Assembly: GCA_013289685.1 (NCBI GenBank)
Contig: JABCZL010000001.1
Location: forward strand, 375,838 to 439,837
Source of the DNA: Acidobacteriota bacterium
Lineage (GTDB): Bacteria > Acidobacteriota > Terriglobia > Terriglobales > Acidobacteriaceae
Length of the DNA stretch: 64,000 nt
Reading direction: 5' to 3'
Part shown: positions 33,577 to 42,102 of the stretch, piece after piece
How the letters are laid out: the number at the start of each line of letters is the position of its first letter
Position numbering within the stretch: the first letter of the stretch is position 1
Translations under genes and position numbers: made by a program
Notes under the pieces: generated by a model
Database searches by the model: none
The model's input: only the letters and a program-made list of their open reading frames with translations
Told to the model about the DNA's origin: nothing

Positions 33577-35550
33577 TCACCGCATCCCCGGCGCGGCGAT
33601 CGCCGTTGCCAGCGGCTTCTTAGGAAGATCCAAAACGAAGCGGCCGCCTTGTAATCTTTCTTTCTCTCCTTCAGAACCGGGCTCGGTCCACAGAGCGCCG
33701 ACGTCTACCGCTCCGTTGCTCTTCGGTTTTTCCACCATCTTCTGGGGATTGCGGCGCTGCTTTTCGACGTAGGCTTTGATCACCTGGGTCGCCAGACGCG
33801 CTGCCAGTTTGCCGTGCTCGCCGCCCTGGAACAGAACACAGACAACCACGTCCGGATTGCGCCGCGGGCTAAATCCCACGAACCAGCCGTTCTGCGCCAG
33901 ATCGGCGTTGTCTTTGTGTTTGGCCCGGTTCTCCAAAGACACGACCTGAGCCGACCCGGTTTTCCCTGCGATCTCGATTCCCGGAATCGCTGCCAGGGGA
34001 GATGTCCCTCCGGGCTCGAGCACTCTTTCCATGGCGTCGGTAATGTAGTTCCAACCACTGGGATCGAACGCAACCGTCTTCACGTCGGTAATGTGCGCCG
34101 CCTCCAGGTAATTTGGCGGCAAGTCAGTCGGATTGATCACATGCGGCACCACCATCTTGCCGCCCATCGAAATCGCGCTGATCGCACGCAACAACTGCAC
34201 CGGCGTTACGGTAATCGCACCCTGCCCGATGCCGACGAAGATGGTCTCACCGGCATACCACTTCTGCCGGAAATTGCGCAGTTTCCACTCTTCGGACGGG
34301 ACGATGCCACTGGCTTCCTGCGGAAGATCAATGCCGGTCTTCTGTCCCAAACCTAGTTGAGTTGCATATTTTGCAATACGGTTAATTCCAAGCTTGTCCG
34401 CCAAGGTGTAGAAGAAAACGTCACACGATTGATAAATCGCTTTCGCGAGGTCCACATCGCCGTGGCTTTGATGCAGGAAGTAGACCCAGCATTTCGAATT
34501 CCTGCCGTAGAAGTCAGCACTGCCATTGCAGTGCACGTGCATATTCTGGGCAATGCCTTCCTGCCAGCCTGCAAACGACATGATGACCTTGAAGGTCGAA
34601 CCCGGCGCCAGCTGCGCCTGAATCGCTTTGTTCAGCAGCGGCTTGTCGGGATCGGTCACCAGCTTGTTCCACTGATCCCGCGACACATGCACGGCAAAAT
34701 CATTGGGATCGAAAGTTGGCCGGCTGACCATGGCCAGAATCTCTCCGGTGTGTGGGTCCATGGCGACGATGGCGCCGTTCTTGTCGCCCAGAGCCTCTTC
34801 GGCGGCAATCTGCAGATCGATATCAACAGTGAGCTTGAGTTGCTTGCCGGGCACGGCTTCGGTTTCGCCGAGACGGCCCACTTCACGGCCATGGCTGTCG
34901 ACCAGGGCCTGCCGCGAGCCGTTCTGCCCCATCAACAGCGTGTTGTACTGGCGCTCCACTCCGGAAATACCAACGACGTCGCCGGAGTTGTAGAGCTCGA
35001 ACTGGGGCTGGTTCAGCATGTCTTCGCTGACTTCGCCGACGTAGCCGATCATGTGCGCCATAAACCCGTTGCGCGGATAAAGGCGGCGGTGCGCCATGAT
35101 CGTGTCGAGTTCGGGCAGTTCGTTGCGGTGCGCTTCAATGAACTGCAATTCGTCGGGAGTGATGTCTTCTTTCAGGAAAATCGGCTGGTACTGCGGCATG
35201 GTCGCGAAGTGGCGAATGCGGGCGCGCACCTCGTTTGGATCAAGGTGCAACCCCTGGGCGATCGAGTCCGCATCGGCGGTGAGGTCGCGGGTGGAATCGC
35301 GCAGCAAGAGGGCCGAGAATGACGGGTAGTTATCGACGATGGTGCGCCCTTCGCGGTCGAGAATCTTGCCGCGGGGCGCCAGCACCGGCACATTACGAAT
35401 GCGATTTTTTTCCGCAGCCAGCGAGTAGTAGTCACTCTGCGCCACCTGCAGTCGCCACAGCCCGTAGGCGAGCACCAGGAAGATGCCGAGGATGATGTAC
35501 TGCGCCGCCGTGAGGCGGATGGCGGAAACTTTTTCGTCGCGGCCGAACAT
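33577..35550 (-). CDS. mrdA: Penicillin-binding protein 2 (elongasome transpeptidase)
   Basis: A 657-residue class B PBP: one N-terminal membrane helix (AAQYIILGIFLVLAYGLWRLQ), a pedestal domain, and a transpeptidase domain with SxxK in APGSTFK, SxD in YQSCDVFFY, and KTG in AGKTGSAQV. It cross-links side-wall peptidoglycan with RodA. The upstream repeat ends at the ATG; a changed unit in it (AAGGA 10 bp before the ATG) offers a fair ribosome site. It lies between mreD and rodA, the usual order. The C-terminal tail (about 30 residues) is basic and poorly conserved. Confidence 0.95.
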   Translation of the reverse strand: MFGRDEKVSAIRLTAAQYIILGIFLVLAYGLWRLQVAQSDYYSLAAEKNRIRNVPVLAPRGKILDREGRTIVDNYPSFSALLLRDSTRDLTADADSIAQGLHLDPNEVRARIRHFATMPQYQPIFLKEDITPDELQFIEAHRNELPELDTIMAHRRLYPRNGFMAHMIGYVGEVSEDMLNQPQFELYNSGDVVGISGVERQYNTLLMGQNGSRQALVDSHGREVGRLGETEAVPGKQLKLTVDIDLQIAAEEALGDKNGAIVAMDPHTGEILAMVSRPTFDPNDFAVHVSRDQWNKLVTDPDKPLLNKAIQAQLAPGSTFKVIMSFAGWQEGIAQNMHVHCNGSADFYGRNSKCWVYFLHQSHGDVDLAKAIYQSCDVFFYTLADKLGINRIAKYATQLGLGQKTGIDLPQEASGIVPSEEWKLRNFRQKWYAGETIFVGIGQGAITVTPVQLLRAISAISMGGKMVVPHVINPTDLPPNYLEAAHITDVKTVAFDPSGWNYITDAMERVLEPGGTSPLAAIPGIEIAGKTGSAQVVSLENRAKHKDNADLAQNGWFVGFSPRRNPDVVVCVLFQGGEHGKLAARLATQVIKAYVEKQRRNPQKMVEKPKSNGAVDVGALWTEPGSEGEKERLQGGRFVLDLPKKPLATAIAAPGMR

Positions 35551-35712
35551 CAGTCGTTAGTCCTTGGTCGTTAGTCGTTGGCTTGGTGCGTTCCTCTCAT
35601 TGTAAGCCGCAGCGAATTGATCGGGGAATGAGATTAAGTAACTGAGGTCACTATCCATTCGCCAAAGTCGTTTATCAAGCTCGCCAACGACTAACGACCA
35701 GCGACTAACGAC
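35551..35712. repeat. Inverted pair of iterated TCGTTAG words
   Basis: The left arm 35551-35582 contains CAGTCGTTAG, TCCTTGG, TCGTTAG and TCGTTGG. The right arm 35683-35712 contains its complement (CCAACGACTAACGACC, then CGACTAACGAC). Between them lie 100 bp with no other feature. The pair fills the mreD-mrdA gap and abuts the mrdA ATG. Confidence 0.85.
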
Positions 35713-35717
35713 GCTCC

Positions 35718-36239
35718 TCACGTTCTCTGCTTAAACTTGTCGAGTAGAAAGAAAAGCGGCACTGCCAGAATCGCGTTGGCCAGGCCCGCCAGGATCCCGT
35801 GGGACCAGCTCCAGGTCTGGGTCATGTTGACCAGTCCATGGCCGACCGTGTAATGCACGGCGGAATGTACCAGGTAAAACCCGAGGGTCACCAACAGGCG
35901 GGCACCGGCGTTTTCTACATCGAGTTTTACCCCCAGCGACGACGCTCCATAGCCCACCACCGTCTTGGAGATGCCGTAGATTCCGATGGGATTGTGGCCC
36001 AGCATATCCTGCGCCAGACCAATGATGGCCCCGGTAAACAGGCCGGCGATTGGATTGCGGCGCGCCATGGCAAAAAAGATCGTAATCAGCAGCGGTAAGT
36101 CGACATAGTCTCGAAAGAGTGGAAACCGGAGCGGCAGAAACGACTGCAGAAAAAGCGCCAGCAACGGAATGCCGATCGTTACCGGGATGCTGAACCGGTA
36201 AACTTCAACCTGCTCATTCGATGTGTAAGTGATGGGCAC
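35718..36239 (-). CDS. mreD: Rod shape-determining membrane protein MreD
   Basis: A 173-residue protein with about five membrane helices (FSIPVTIGIPLLALFLQSFLPLRF, YVDLPLLITIFFAMA, PIAGLFTGAIIGLAQD, LLVTLGFYLVHSAVHYTV, GLANAILAVPLFFLLDKF). The PIAGLFTGAIIGLAQDML block is the family signature. A GTG at 36239 is chosen because it lies one base after the mreC stop codon; the longer frame runs through mreC. MreD helps build the MreBCD-RodA complex at the inner membrane. Confidence 0.93.
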   Translation of the reverse strand: MPITYTSNEQVEVYRFSIPVTIGIPLLALFLQSFLPLRFPLFRDYVDLPLLITIFFAMARRNPIAGLFTGAIIGLAQDMLGHNPIGIYGISKTVVGYGASSLGVKLDVENAGARLLVTLGFYLVHSAVHYTVGHGLVNMTQTWSWSHGILAGLANAILAVPLFFLLDKFKQRT

Positions 36240-36240
36240 G

Positions 36241-37527
36241 CTATTGTGGGCTGCTCTGGTCGGCGGGCGGTTTGGCATCGGCCGGTGGCGCGGTGGGAGC
36301 GGCAGCCGGAGTTGGTTCAGCGGTTTTCGGCTGGTCGCTCGCGGGTTTTTCGGATGCGTCCGGCTTAGGTGTGGCCTCCGTGTCATCCGCAGCGCCGGCG
36401 TTCTTCGGCGCGGGGGAACTCTGAGGGGCTGGTTTCGCGGTTTGTCCCGTGCCTGGCGCCGACGCGCTTGAAACGTTGCTTGATGTCGACGGCTTTTTTG
36501 GAGCAGGCGCCGTCGCTGGCGTGGTGCTTCCCGGTTTGGCCGCAGTCTTCGCGGCAGCCGGATTGGCGGTCGTTCCCGCAGTACCAGCGGCGGCATTCGT
36601 GCTTGTGGCCGGTTTGTCGGGCACAGACGGCAGTCGCTGCGCCAGAATGTCGGCGGCGCGCACGTGAACGTTCTCTTCCGCCACGGCCTGCCGTTCTTTG
36701 TTTTCGACCAGCACCAGCACCTCTTCCAGTTTGCTCAGGTTGGCGGCCGGCTTGATCTTGATATTCAGAAACAGGTCCTTGCCGTTTCCAACCTTCATCA
36801 CCGAGCCAATGGGAAGGCCCTTAGGAAAGATCTGATCGCCGCCGCTGGTCAGCACGGTTTCGCCGAGCGGAACCTGCTCATCGCTCATCACACGTTCGAG
36901 AACGACTTCGCCATTAGCGGTGCCACGCAGCACCCCCTGCAGCCGGGTCTTCTCCAGCAGGGCGCCCACGCCGCTGCTCTGATCGTTGATCAACAGCACC
37001 TGAGAAACCGACGAATAGACCACCAACACTTTGCCAACGATGCCGTCGGCAGTGATGACCGCCATGTCACGTTTGATTCCGGCGTTCTCACCTTTATCGA
37101 TATAGACAGTCCGGGAAAGGTCGCTGCCGCTGGAGCCGATCACCTGCGCGGCGACGGTGCGGGAGATGAATTGTTCTTTGAAGGCCAGCAGAGTCTGCAG
37201 ACGGCGCGCCTGGGCGGCGTCTTCGGCGAGTCGCACCTGCTCCAGCCGCATCTGCTCAATCTGATCTTTAAGCTGGCGATTCTCGGCGCGTACGCCGCGC
37301 AGGTAAAAATAATTGTGCCAGATATCGCTGCTGCCGTTCTGGGCCCAGACCAGCAGACGCTCGAAAGGAGTGATGGCGCCCACGCCCCAGATGCGGATCA
37401 ACCGCGTGTTTTCCGCATCGTTCGCATTGCCGCCGCGTTTCACCTGCATCGCCAGCCCGAGCACTTGCAGAAACAAGACTCCCACAAGAATGACCAGGTT
37501 GCGGTAGCGGCCGAGTACGGATTCCAT
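36241..37527 (-). CDS. mreC: Rod shape-determining protein MreC with a long C-terminal tail
   Basis: A 428-residue protein. Residues 1-280 match MreC: one membrane helix near the N-terminus (LVILVGVLFLQVLGLAMQ), a coiled coil (RGVRAENRQLKDQIEQMRLEQ), and the beta-barrel domains with VIGSSGSDLSRTVYIDKGENAGIKRDMAVI. Residues from about 300 onward are a Pro/Ala/Thr/Lys-rich disordered tail absent from most MreC proteins. MreC scaffolds PBP2 in the periplasm, so the tail would lie there. The region before the ATG is an iterated repeat with no clear ribosome site. Confidence 0.94.
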   Translation of the reverse strand: MESVLGRYRNLVILVGVLFLQVLGLAMQVKRGGNANDAENTRLIRIWGVGAITPFERLLVWAQNGSSDIWHNYFYLRGVRAENRQLKDQIEQMRLEQVRLAEDAAQARRLQTLLAFKEQFISRTVAAQVIGSSGSDLSRTVYIDKGENAGIKRDMAVITADGIVGKVLVVYSSVSQVLLINDQSSGVGALLEKTRLQGVLRGTANGEVVLERVMSDEQVPLGETVLTSGGDQIFPKGLPIGSVMKVGNGKDLFLNIKIKPAANLSKLEEVLVLVENKERQAVAEENVHVRAADILAQRLPSVPDKPATSTNAAAGTAGTTANPAAAKTAAKPGSTTPATAPAPKKPSTSSNVSSASAPGTGQTAKPAPQSSPAPKNAGAADDTEATPKPDASEKPASDQPKTAEPTPAAAPTAPPADAKPPADQSSPQ

Positions 37528-37530
37528 AAC

Positions 37531-37608
37531 GTCAGTGGTTAGTGGTCAGTGGCGAGTGGTCAGTGGTTGGGTTTACTGGCCACCAATCACTAGCCACTGA
37601 CCACTGTC
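37531..37608. repeat. Inverted pair of iterated CAGTGGT words
   Basis: The left arm 37531-37570 is built from CAGTGGTTAGTGGT, CAGTGGCGAGTGGT and CAGTGGTTGG. The right arm 37583-37608 is its degenerate complement (CCAATCACTAGCCACTGACC, then ACTGTC). Together they make up nearly the whole mreB-mreC gap. Confidence 0.85.
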
Positions 37609-38673
37609 TTACTCGATCGATATCTTTCGCAGCAGCTTGAAGTCGCTGAGCATTTTGCCGGTGCCCAGCACGACGCTGCACAATGGGTCGTCGGCGATGG
37701 AAACGGGCAAGCCGGTTTCTTCGCGGATGCGTTTGTCGAGGTTCTTGAGCAGCGCGCCGCCACCGGTGAGCACAATGCCGCGGTCGCTGATGTCGGCGGA
37801 GAGTTCCGGAGGCGTCCGCTCGAGCGCGACGCGAATCGCATTCATGATGGTCGAAACGCATTCGCTGAGAGCCTCGCGGATTTCACCGTCATCGACCGTG
37901 ATGGTTTTTGGCACGCCCTCGATCAGGTTGCGGCCTTTGATCTCCATGGTCATCGGCTTGTCGAGCTGATGCGCGGAGCCGATTTCCATCTTGATCTGCT
38001 CGGCGGTGCGCTCGCCGATCAGCAAGTTGTATTTCCGTTTCAGATAGTTCATGACGGCTTCGTCCATCTGATTGCCGGCCATGCGCACGGAACGCGAATA
38101 CACGATGCCGCTCAACGAAATCACCGCAATGTCGGTAGTGCCGCCGCCAATGTCGACCACCATGTTGCCGCTGGGCTCGGTGATGGGCAGTCCCGCGCCG
38201 ATGGCCGCGACCATGGCCTGCTCGACCAGGTGCACTTCACTCGCCTTGGCGCGATAGGCGGAATCCATGACCGCGCGTTTTTCAACCTGCGTAATCTCGG
38301 ACGGCACGCCAATCACGATGCGCGGATGCACCAGCATCTTGCGGTTGTGTGCCTTCTGGATGAAATAGTTCAGCATCTTCTCGGTGACTTTGAAATCGGC
38401 GATCACGCCGTCTTTCATGGGCTTGATGGCGACGATGTTGCCCGGCGTGCGGCCCAGCATTTCTTTCGCCTCTTTGCCGACGGCCTCGACTTCGCCCGTG
38501 TTCTTGTTGATGGCCACGATCGAAGGCTCGTTCACCACGATGCCCTTGCCCCGCGCATACACGAGCGTGTTGGCGGTGCCGAGGTCGATGGCCAGATCGC
38601 TGGAGAAAATGCTGAACAGCGACCGGAGGTTGTGCCCGCGTGTCGGGCCGGAATGAAATCCGTTCTTTGACAT
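37609..38673 (-). CDS. mreB: Rod shape-determining actin homologue MreB
   Basis: A 354-residue MreB with the actin-family nucleotide motifs: phosphate 1 (DLAIDLGTANTLVY), phosphate 2 (MVVDIGGGTTDIAVIS), the connect motifs, and the adenosine motif (GIVLTGGGALLKNLD). It has an N-terminal extension of about 20 residues (MSKNGFHSGPTRGHNLRSLF) before the actin fold, possibly a membrane-binding amphipathic stretch. It directs side-wall synthesis. It is the first gene of the rod-shape operon; the promoter would lie in the 170 bp upstream, where CCGGGAG-TT-CTCCCGG (38713-38728) forms a strong palindrome. Confidence 0.97.
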   Translation of the reverse strand: MSKNGFHSGPTRGHNLRSLFSIFSSDLAIDLGTANTLVYARGKGIVVNEPSIVAINKNTGEVEAVGKEAKEMLGRTPGNIVAIKPMKDGVIADFKVTEKMLNYFIQKAHNRKMLVHPRIVIGVPSEITQVEKRAVMDSAYRAKASEVHLVEQAMVAAIGAGLPITEPSGNMVVDIGGGTTDIAVISLSGIVYSRSVRMAGNQMDEAVMNYLKRKYNLLIGERTAEQIKMEIGSAHQLDKPMTMEIKGRNLIEGVPKTITVDDGEIREALSECVSTIMNAIRVALERTPPELSADISDRGIVLTGGGALLKNLDKRIREETGLPVSIADDPLCSVVLGTGKMLSDFKLLRKISIE

Positions 38674-38845
38674 GACGAAATGTTTCCCGCGTCTTTCGAC
38701 GTGACTGCTCTGCCGGGAGTTCTCCCGGAGTCTTTCCTTATTTTCCTGTCAGGGTGCTGGCTGTCCTTATTCTACGAGAAGCCCCGCAACCCTGCTTAAC
38801 CCGAAGGTTCCTTAGCCTAAAGATCGAAAACCTACGTCTGGCCAC

Positions 38846-40132
38846 TTACTGGATGATGATCTTCTTCTGCTGCGTGTTCACTCCGCCCTGCGCCGTCTGC
38901 GCCGTCACCGTAATCACGGCCTCGCCCGTCGGCAGCGGTGGCGTAAAGTAATGGAACCCGCCGTCCGAGTTGATCATCGGAACCTCGCTGCCATTCACCA
39001 TGACCCGCGCTCCCGTCTGGGTCTTGCCCGTCACTTCAATCACGTGCCCGTGCTGAATGAAAGGATCCAGGTCCAGTTCGATGGCTTCCGTCTCCTTGCC
39101 CTTGGAGATGATGGTGAAGCGATTTTTCTCGCTCTCCGCCGATTCCTTTCCGGCCGTATCGTAGGACTGCACCATCCAGTAATACGCGCCTTCCCCCAGG
39201 CTGGTGACGGTAACCGCCGCCGTATTAACCTTCTTGTCAACCAGTGTAGAAGAAAAATAAGGGTTGCGGGAGATGCGCAGGCGGTAACCAACTGCATTCG
39301 CCATCGGGGTCCAGGAGAATTCCACGTCCTTGGTGGCTTCGCCGGCGGAAAACAGCGGCGCCATGTTGGCGGGGGCAATCGGGGTGGGCGGACCAATTTC
39401 CTTCGCCTTCTCCAAGTGCGACTGCTGGCCCTGGAAGCTCACTTTTTCCCAGTTGGCGAGTTTCACGGTTTCGCCATTGCGCGTGACCTCGCCGGTTCCT
39501 TTTTTCATCAGGATTTCGTGCTGCTCCGACTTGGGATCGTTATGCACCTGGGCGGCCGACTCCGGCGACAGCGAGGCCGTTGCGCCCGCCACAATGACCT
39601 GCGATTTTGAACCCTGGCTGTAGGTCGCGGTCGAGAGGTCGACCGTTCCGGTGCTGACCGCCACGGCCACGTTGGTCTGCTGCTGATCGTTGGCGGAGTT
39701 CTCTTCGATCACGATCAGCGAATCTTGTTTCACGGTATAACTGGTGCCGTCGTTGAAGACAACCTTCGCCATACCTTCGGAGCCGGTCTGAACAACGTCG
39801 CCCTTTTCCAGGGGGATGCTGTAGTCGCCGGTCACCCAACTATTGCCGTTGGCCTTCTTCACGCGCACCGTGCCATCGAGGGCGGTGAAGTGCGCCTGCT
39901 GCGCCGTCGAGACCCCCGGACCGGTCGCCGGAGCCATTCCCGCAACGTGATCCAGCAACTTGCTGAATACATTTCCGCCCGCCTTGACAGTGTTCTCCGT
40001 AAATTGGGGAAACGTGAAGCGCACGAAAAGATAGAACACGACGATGCCGGCCAGGATCAGCAGCGCGACACTGCGGTATGTAATGGTGGTCCACGCGACG
40101 TGGAGCCCCGGTTTGCGATTATCGGAGGACAC
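38846..40132 (-). CDS. FecR-domain membrane protein
   Basis: A 428-residue protein: one membrane helix near residues 15-37 (SVALLILAGIVVFYLFVRFTF), then a FecR domain (ALDGTVRVKKANGNSWVTGDYSIPLEKGDVVQTGSEGMAKVVFNDG), then beta-rich repeats that look like fibronectin-like folds (VEFSWTPMANAVGYRLRISRNPYF, and a last module ending VITVTAQTAQGG). It probably sits in the inner membrane with a large periplasmic part. In Acidobacteria such proteins stand alone without a TonB receptor, as here. The start is uncertain; GTG 40132 fits the domain start, but the ribosome site (GCGAGG) is 14 bp away. Confidence 0.8.
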   Translation of the reverse strand: MSSDNRKPGLHVAWTTITYRSVALLILAGIVVFYLFVRFTFPQFTENTVKAGGNVFSKLLDHVAGMAPATGPGVSTAQQAHFTALDGTVRVKKANGNSWVTGDYSIPLEKGDVVQTGSEGMAKVVFNDGTSYTVKQDSLIVIEENSANDQQQTNVAVAVSTGTVDLSTATYSQGSKSQVIVAGATASLSPESAAQVHNDPKSEQHEILMKKGTGEVTRNGETVKLANWEKVSFQGQQSHLEKAKEIGPPTPIAPANMAPLFSAGEATKDVEFSWTPMANAVGYRLRISRNPYFSSTLVDKKVNTAAVTVTSLGEGAYYWMVQSYDTAGKESAESEKNRFTIISKGKETEAIELDLDPFIQHGHVIEVTGKTQTGARVMVNGSEVPMINSDGGFHYFTPPLPTGEAVITVTAQTAQGGVNTQQKKIIIQ

Positions 40133-40324
40133 TTGAGATTGAAAAACCTCGCTAAACCTTTGCAAATATGCGGTAAAGACCAACGTTAGCACATGCAAAA
40201 CGGAGGAAAAAACAGGGAATGAGTTTGGGACGTTACCGAAGTGCCGAGATGTCGTAGCCCGGTGCCGGATCTGGGAAAGTCGGTGTCGGTCGGCACGGCT
40301 GTGAAACTTCCGTGGCGATGAGCT

Positions 40325-41944
40325 ATGCTTGCTTTCCCCATGGCTAGCGTTCCTCCAACGCTTTCCGCTCCCGACCGCGCCCGGCAGTCGTTGCTGGGTT
40401 CCGGCATGGCCGTGATCTGGGCCATCGCGCTGGCCAAGTTGGTCTTCCACATCTATTTCAACAACCGCTACGGCTATTTTCGCGATGAGTTTAACTACAT
40501 TGCGTGCGGCGACCACCTGCAGTGGGGATATGTCGACCAGCCACCGCTGATTCCGTTTCTGATCCACATCTGCCGGGCTGTGCTGGGAGACTCGCTGCGC
40601 AGCATTCGCTTCATCCCCGCTCTGGCGTCGTCGTTACTAGTCGTGCAAACCGCGGTCCTGGCCCGCGAACTGGGAGGGCGCCGTTTCGCCGTGCTGCTGA
40701 GCGCCGTCTGCGCGGTCATCGTGCCGATGTATCTCTCCAACGGCAGTCTGCTGGGCACGAACTGTCTTGAACCTAATTTGTGGATGGGCTGCGCTTATTT
40801 CGCCGTCCTCGCCATCAGAAGGAACGATCCACGGTACTGGCTGTGGTTTGGCGTGGTCGCGGGCTTCGGGATGGAAGAGAAGTACTCCATCGCGTTGTTC
40901 GGTTTCGGAATTGTCGCTGGCTTGCTGCTGACCGAGCAGCGCCGCGTGTTTTTGAACAAGTGGATCTGGCTGGGCGGGCTCGCTGCTTTTCTGATCTTTC
41001 TGCCGAACCTGCTGTGGAATGTTCATTACGACTGGCCGTTTGTGCAGTTGATGCACAACATCAAGGCGGAAGGCCGCGATGTGGTGCTCGGACCATTTCC
41101 ATACTTCTTCCAACAGATGCTGCTGGTGAATCCCCTGACCGCGCCTATCTGGTTGGCGGGATTGTTCGCGCTTCTCTTCTCAGCACGGCTCAAGCCTTAC
41201 CGCGTGCTGGGATGGTGCTATGTGGTGTGCTATGCGGTTTTCTTCATACTGCACGGCAAGAACTACTACCTCGCCCCGGTGTATCCCATGCTGCTGGCGG
41301 CGGGCGCGGTGGTGATTGAGTCGGCAATTGATGGTCGAAAGGACGCTCGTCCGGAAAGCGGCCGGCCTCGCCTGCGGTGGTTGAAACCCGCGATCATTAT
41401 CCTTCTGCTGGCCGTCGGAGGGTATCTCGCGCCTATGGTCGTTCCGGTTCTTTCCCCCGACGCCTTTCTCGCCTACGCGAAGACTCTTCCGTTCAAGATT
41501 CCGGTGATGGAGCATTCCCACGCCCGCGCCGCTCTGCCGCAGTGGTTTGCCGACCAATTCGGATGGCAGGAGATTGTGGATGAGACGGCGGTCGCGTGGA
41601 GCCGCCTTGCGCCCGAGGAGCGCAAAGACTGCGGCATCTTCGCCCAGGATTACGGTCAGGCCGGGGCCATCGATTTTCTCGGCCGCCGCGCTGGCTTGCC
41701 CGCTTCCCTCAGCGGGCATCAGACCTGGTTTCTCTGGGGACCGCGCGGCTACTCGGGCAACTGCATGATCGTGCTGGACGATAACCAGGCAACGCTGGAC
41801 AAACTCTGGGAGCATGTGGACTACGTCGGCACATCCGCGGCGAATCCGTATGCCCTTGAGCAGCAGATTGACGTGTTCATTTGCAAAGGCAAGAAATTTG
41901 ATTCCTTGACTGCCCTCTGGCCAAAGCTCAAACGCTGGCACTAG
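40325..41944 (+). CDS. GT39-family glycosyltransferase (ArnT/PMT-like membrane protein)
   Basis: A 539-residue membrane protein with about ten helices. The first loop has YGYFRDEFNYIACGDHLQWGYVDQPPL, in which the Asp-Glu pair matches the catalytic acidic motif of GT39/ArnT enzymes, followed by AVLARELGGRRFAVLL. These use polyprenyl-phosphate sugars to modify lipids or proteins outside the inner membrane. The start may be ATG 40325 or the in-frame ATG 40340; neither has a strong ribosome site. It is divergent from the FecR-domain gene. No partner polyprenyl-glycosyltransferase is near, so the donor is unknown. Confidence 0.85.
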   Translation: MLAFPMASVPPTLSAPDRARQSLLGSGMAVIWAIALAKLVFHIYFNNRYGYFRDEFNYIACGDHLQWGYVDQPPLIPFLIHICRAVLGDSLRSIRFIPALASSLLVVQTAVLARELGGRRFAVLLSAVCAVIVPMYLSNGSLLGTNCLEPNLWMGCAYFAVLAIRRNDPRYWLWFGVVAGFGMEEKYSIALFGFGIVAGLLLTEQRRVFLNKWIWLGGLAAFLIFLPNLLWNVHYDWPFVQLMHNIKAEGRDVVLGPFPYFFQQMLLVNPLTAPIWLAGLFALLFSARLKPYRVLGWCYVVCYAVFFILHGKNYYLAPVYPMLLAAGAVVIESAIDGRKDARPESGRPRLRWLKPAIIILLLAVGGYLAPMVVPVLSPDAFLAYAKTLPFKIPVMEHSHARAALPQWFADQFGWQEIVDETAVAWSRLAPEERKDCGIFAQDYGQAGAIDFLGRRAGLPASLSGHQTWFLWGPRGYSGNCMIVLDDNQATLDKLWEHVDYVGTSAANPYALEQQIDVFICKGKKFDSLTALWPKLKRWH

Positions 41945-41961
41945 GCACAAAGCAAACCTTT

Positions 41962-42026
41962 AACCACGAAGGTAACGAAGGAAGCACTGGGGCATTCCTT
42001 CGTGAACCTTCGTGTCCTCGTGGTAA
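41962..42026. repeat. Inverted pair of iterated CACGAAGG words
   Basis: The left arm AACCACGAAGGTAACGAAGG (41962-41981) faces CCTTCGTGAACCTTCGTG followed by TCCTCGTGGT (41998-42025). Similar words occur at 50706 and 56928. The stretch lies between the GT39 and aldehyde dehydrogenase genes. Confidence 0.8.
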
Positions 42027-42102
42027 TCGCCTTTCGCCTAGCCTTGCCGCACCTTCCGCTCCGGCTGTAGCATCAATATCCAGGCATTCATAAGGAGACA
42101 TC

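Noticed and set aside
36240-36596. Upstream extension of mreD
   Set aside because: It runs antiparallel in composition through the mreC tail in another frame; the GTG one base after the mreC stop gives the normal MreD length.
38846-40567. Longer version of the FecR-domain protein starting at 40567
   Set aside because: The extra 145 residues overlap the start of the divergent GT39 gene and have no domain-like pattern.
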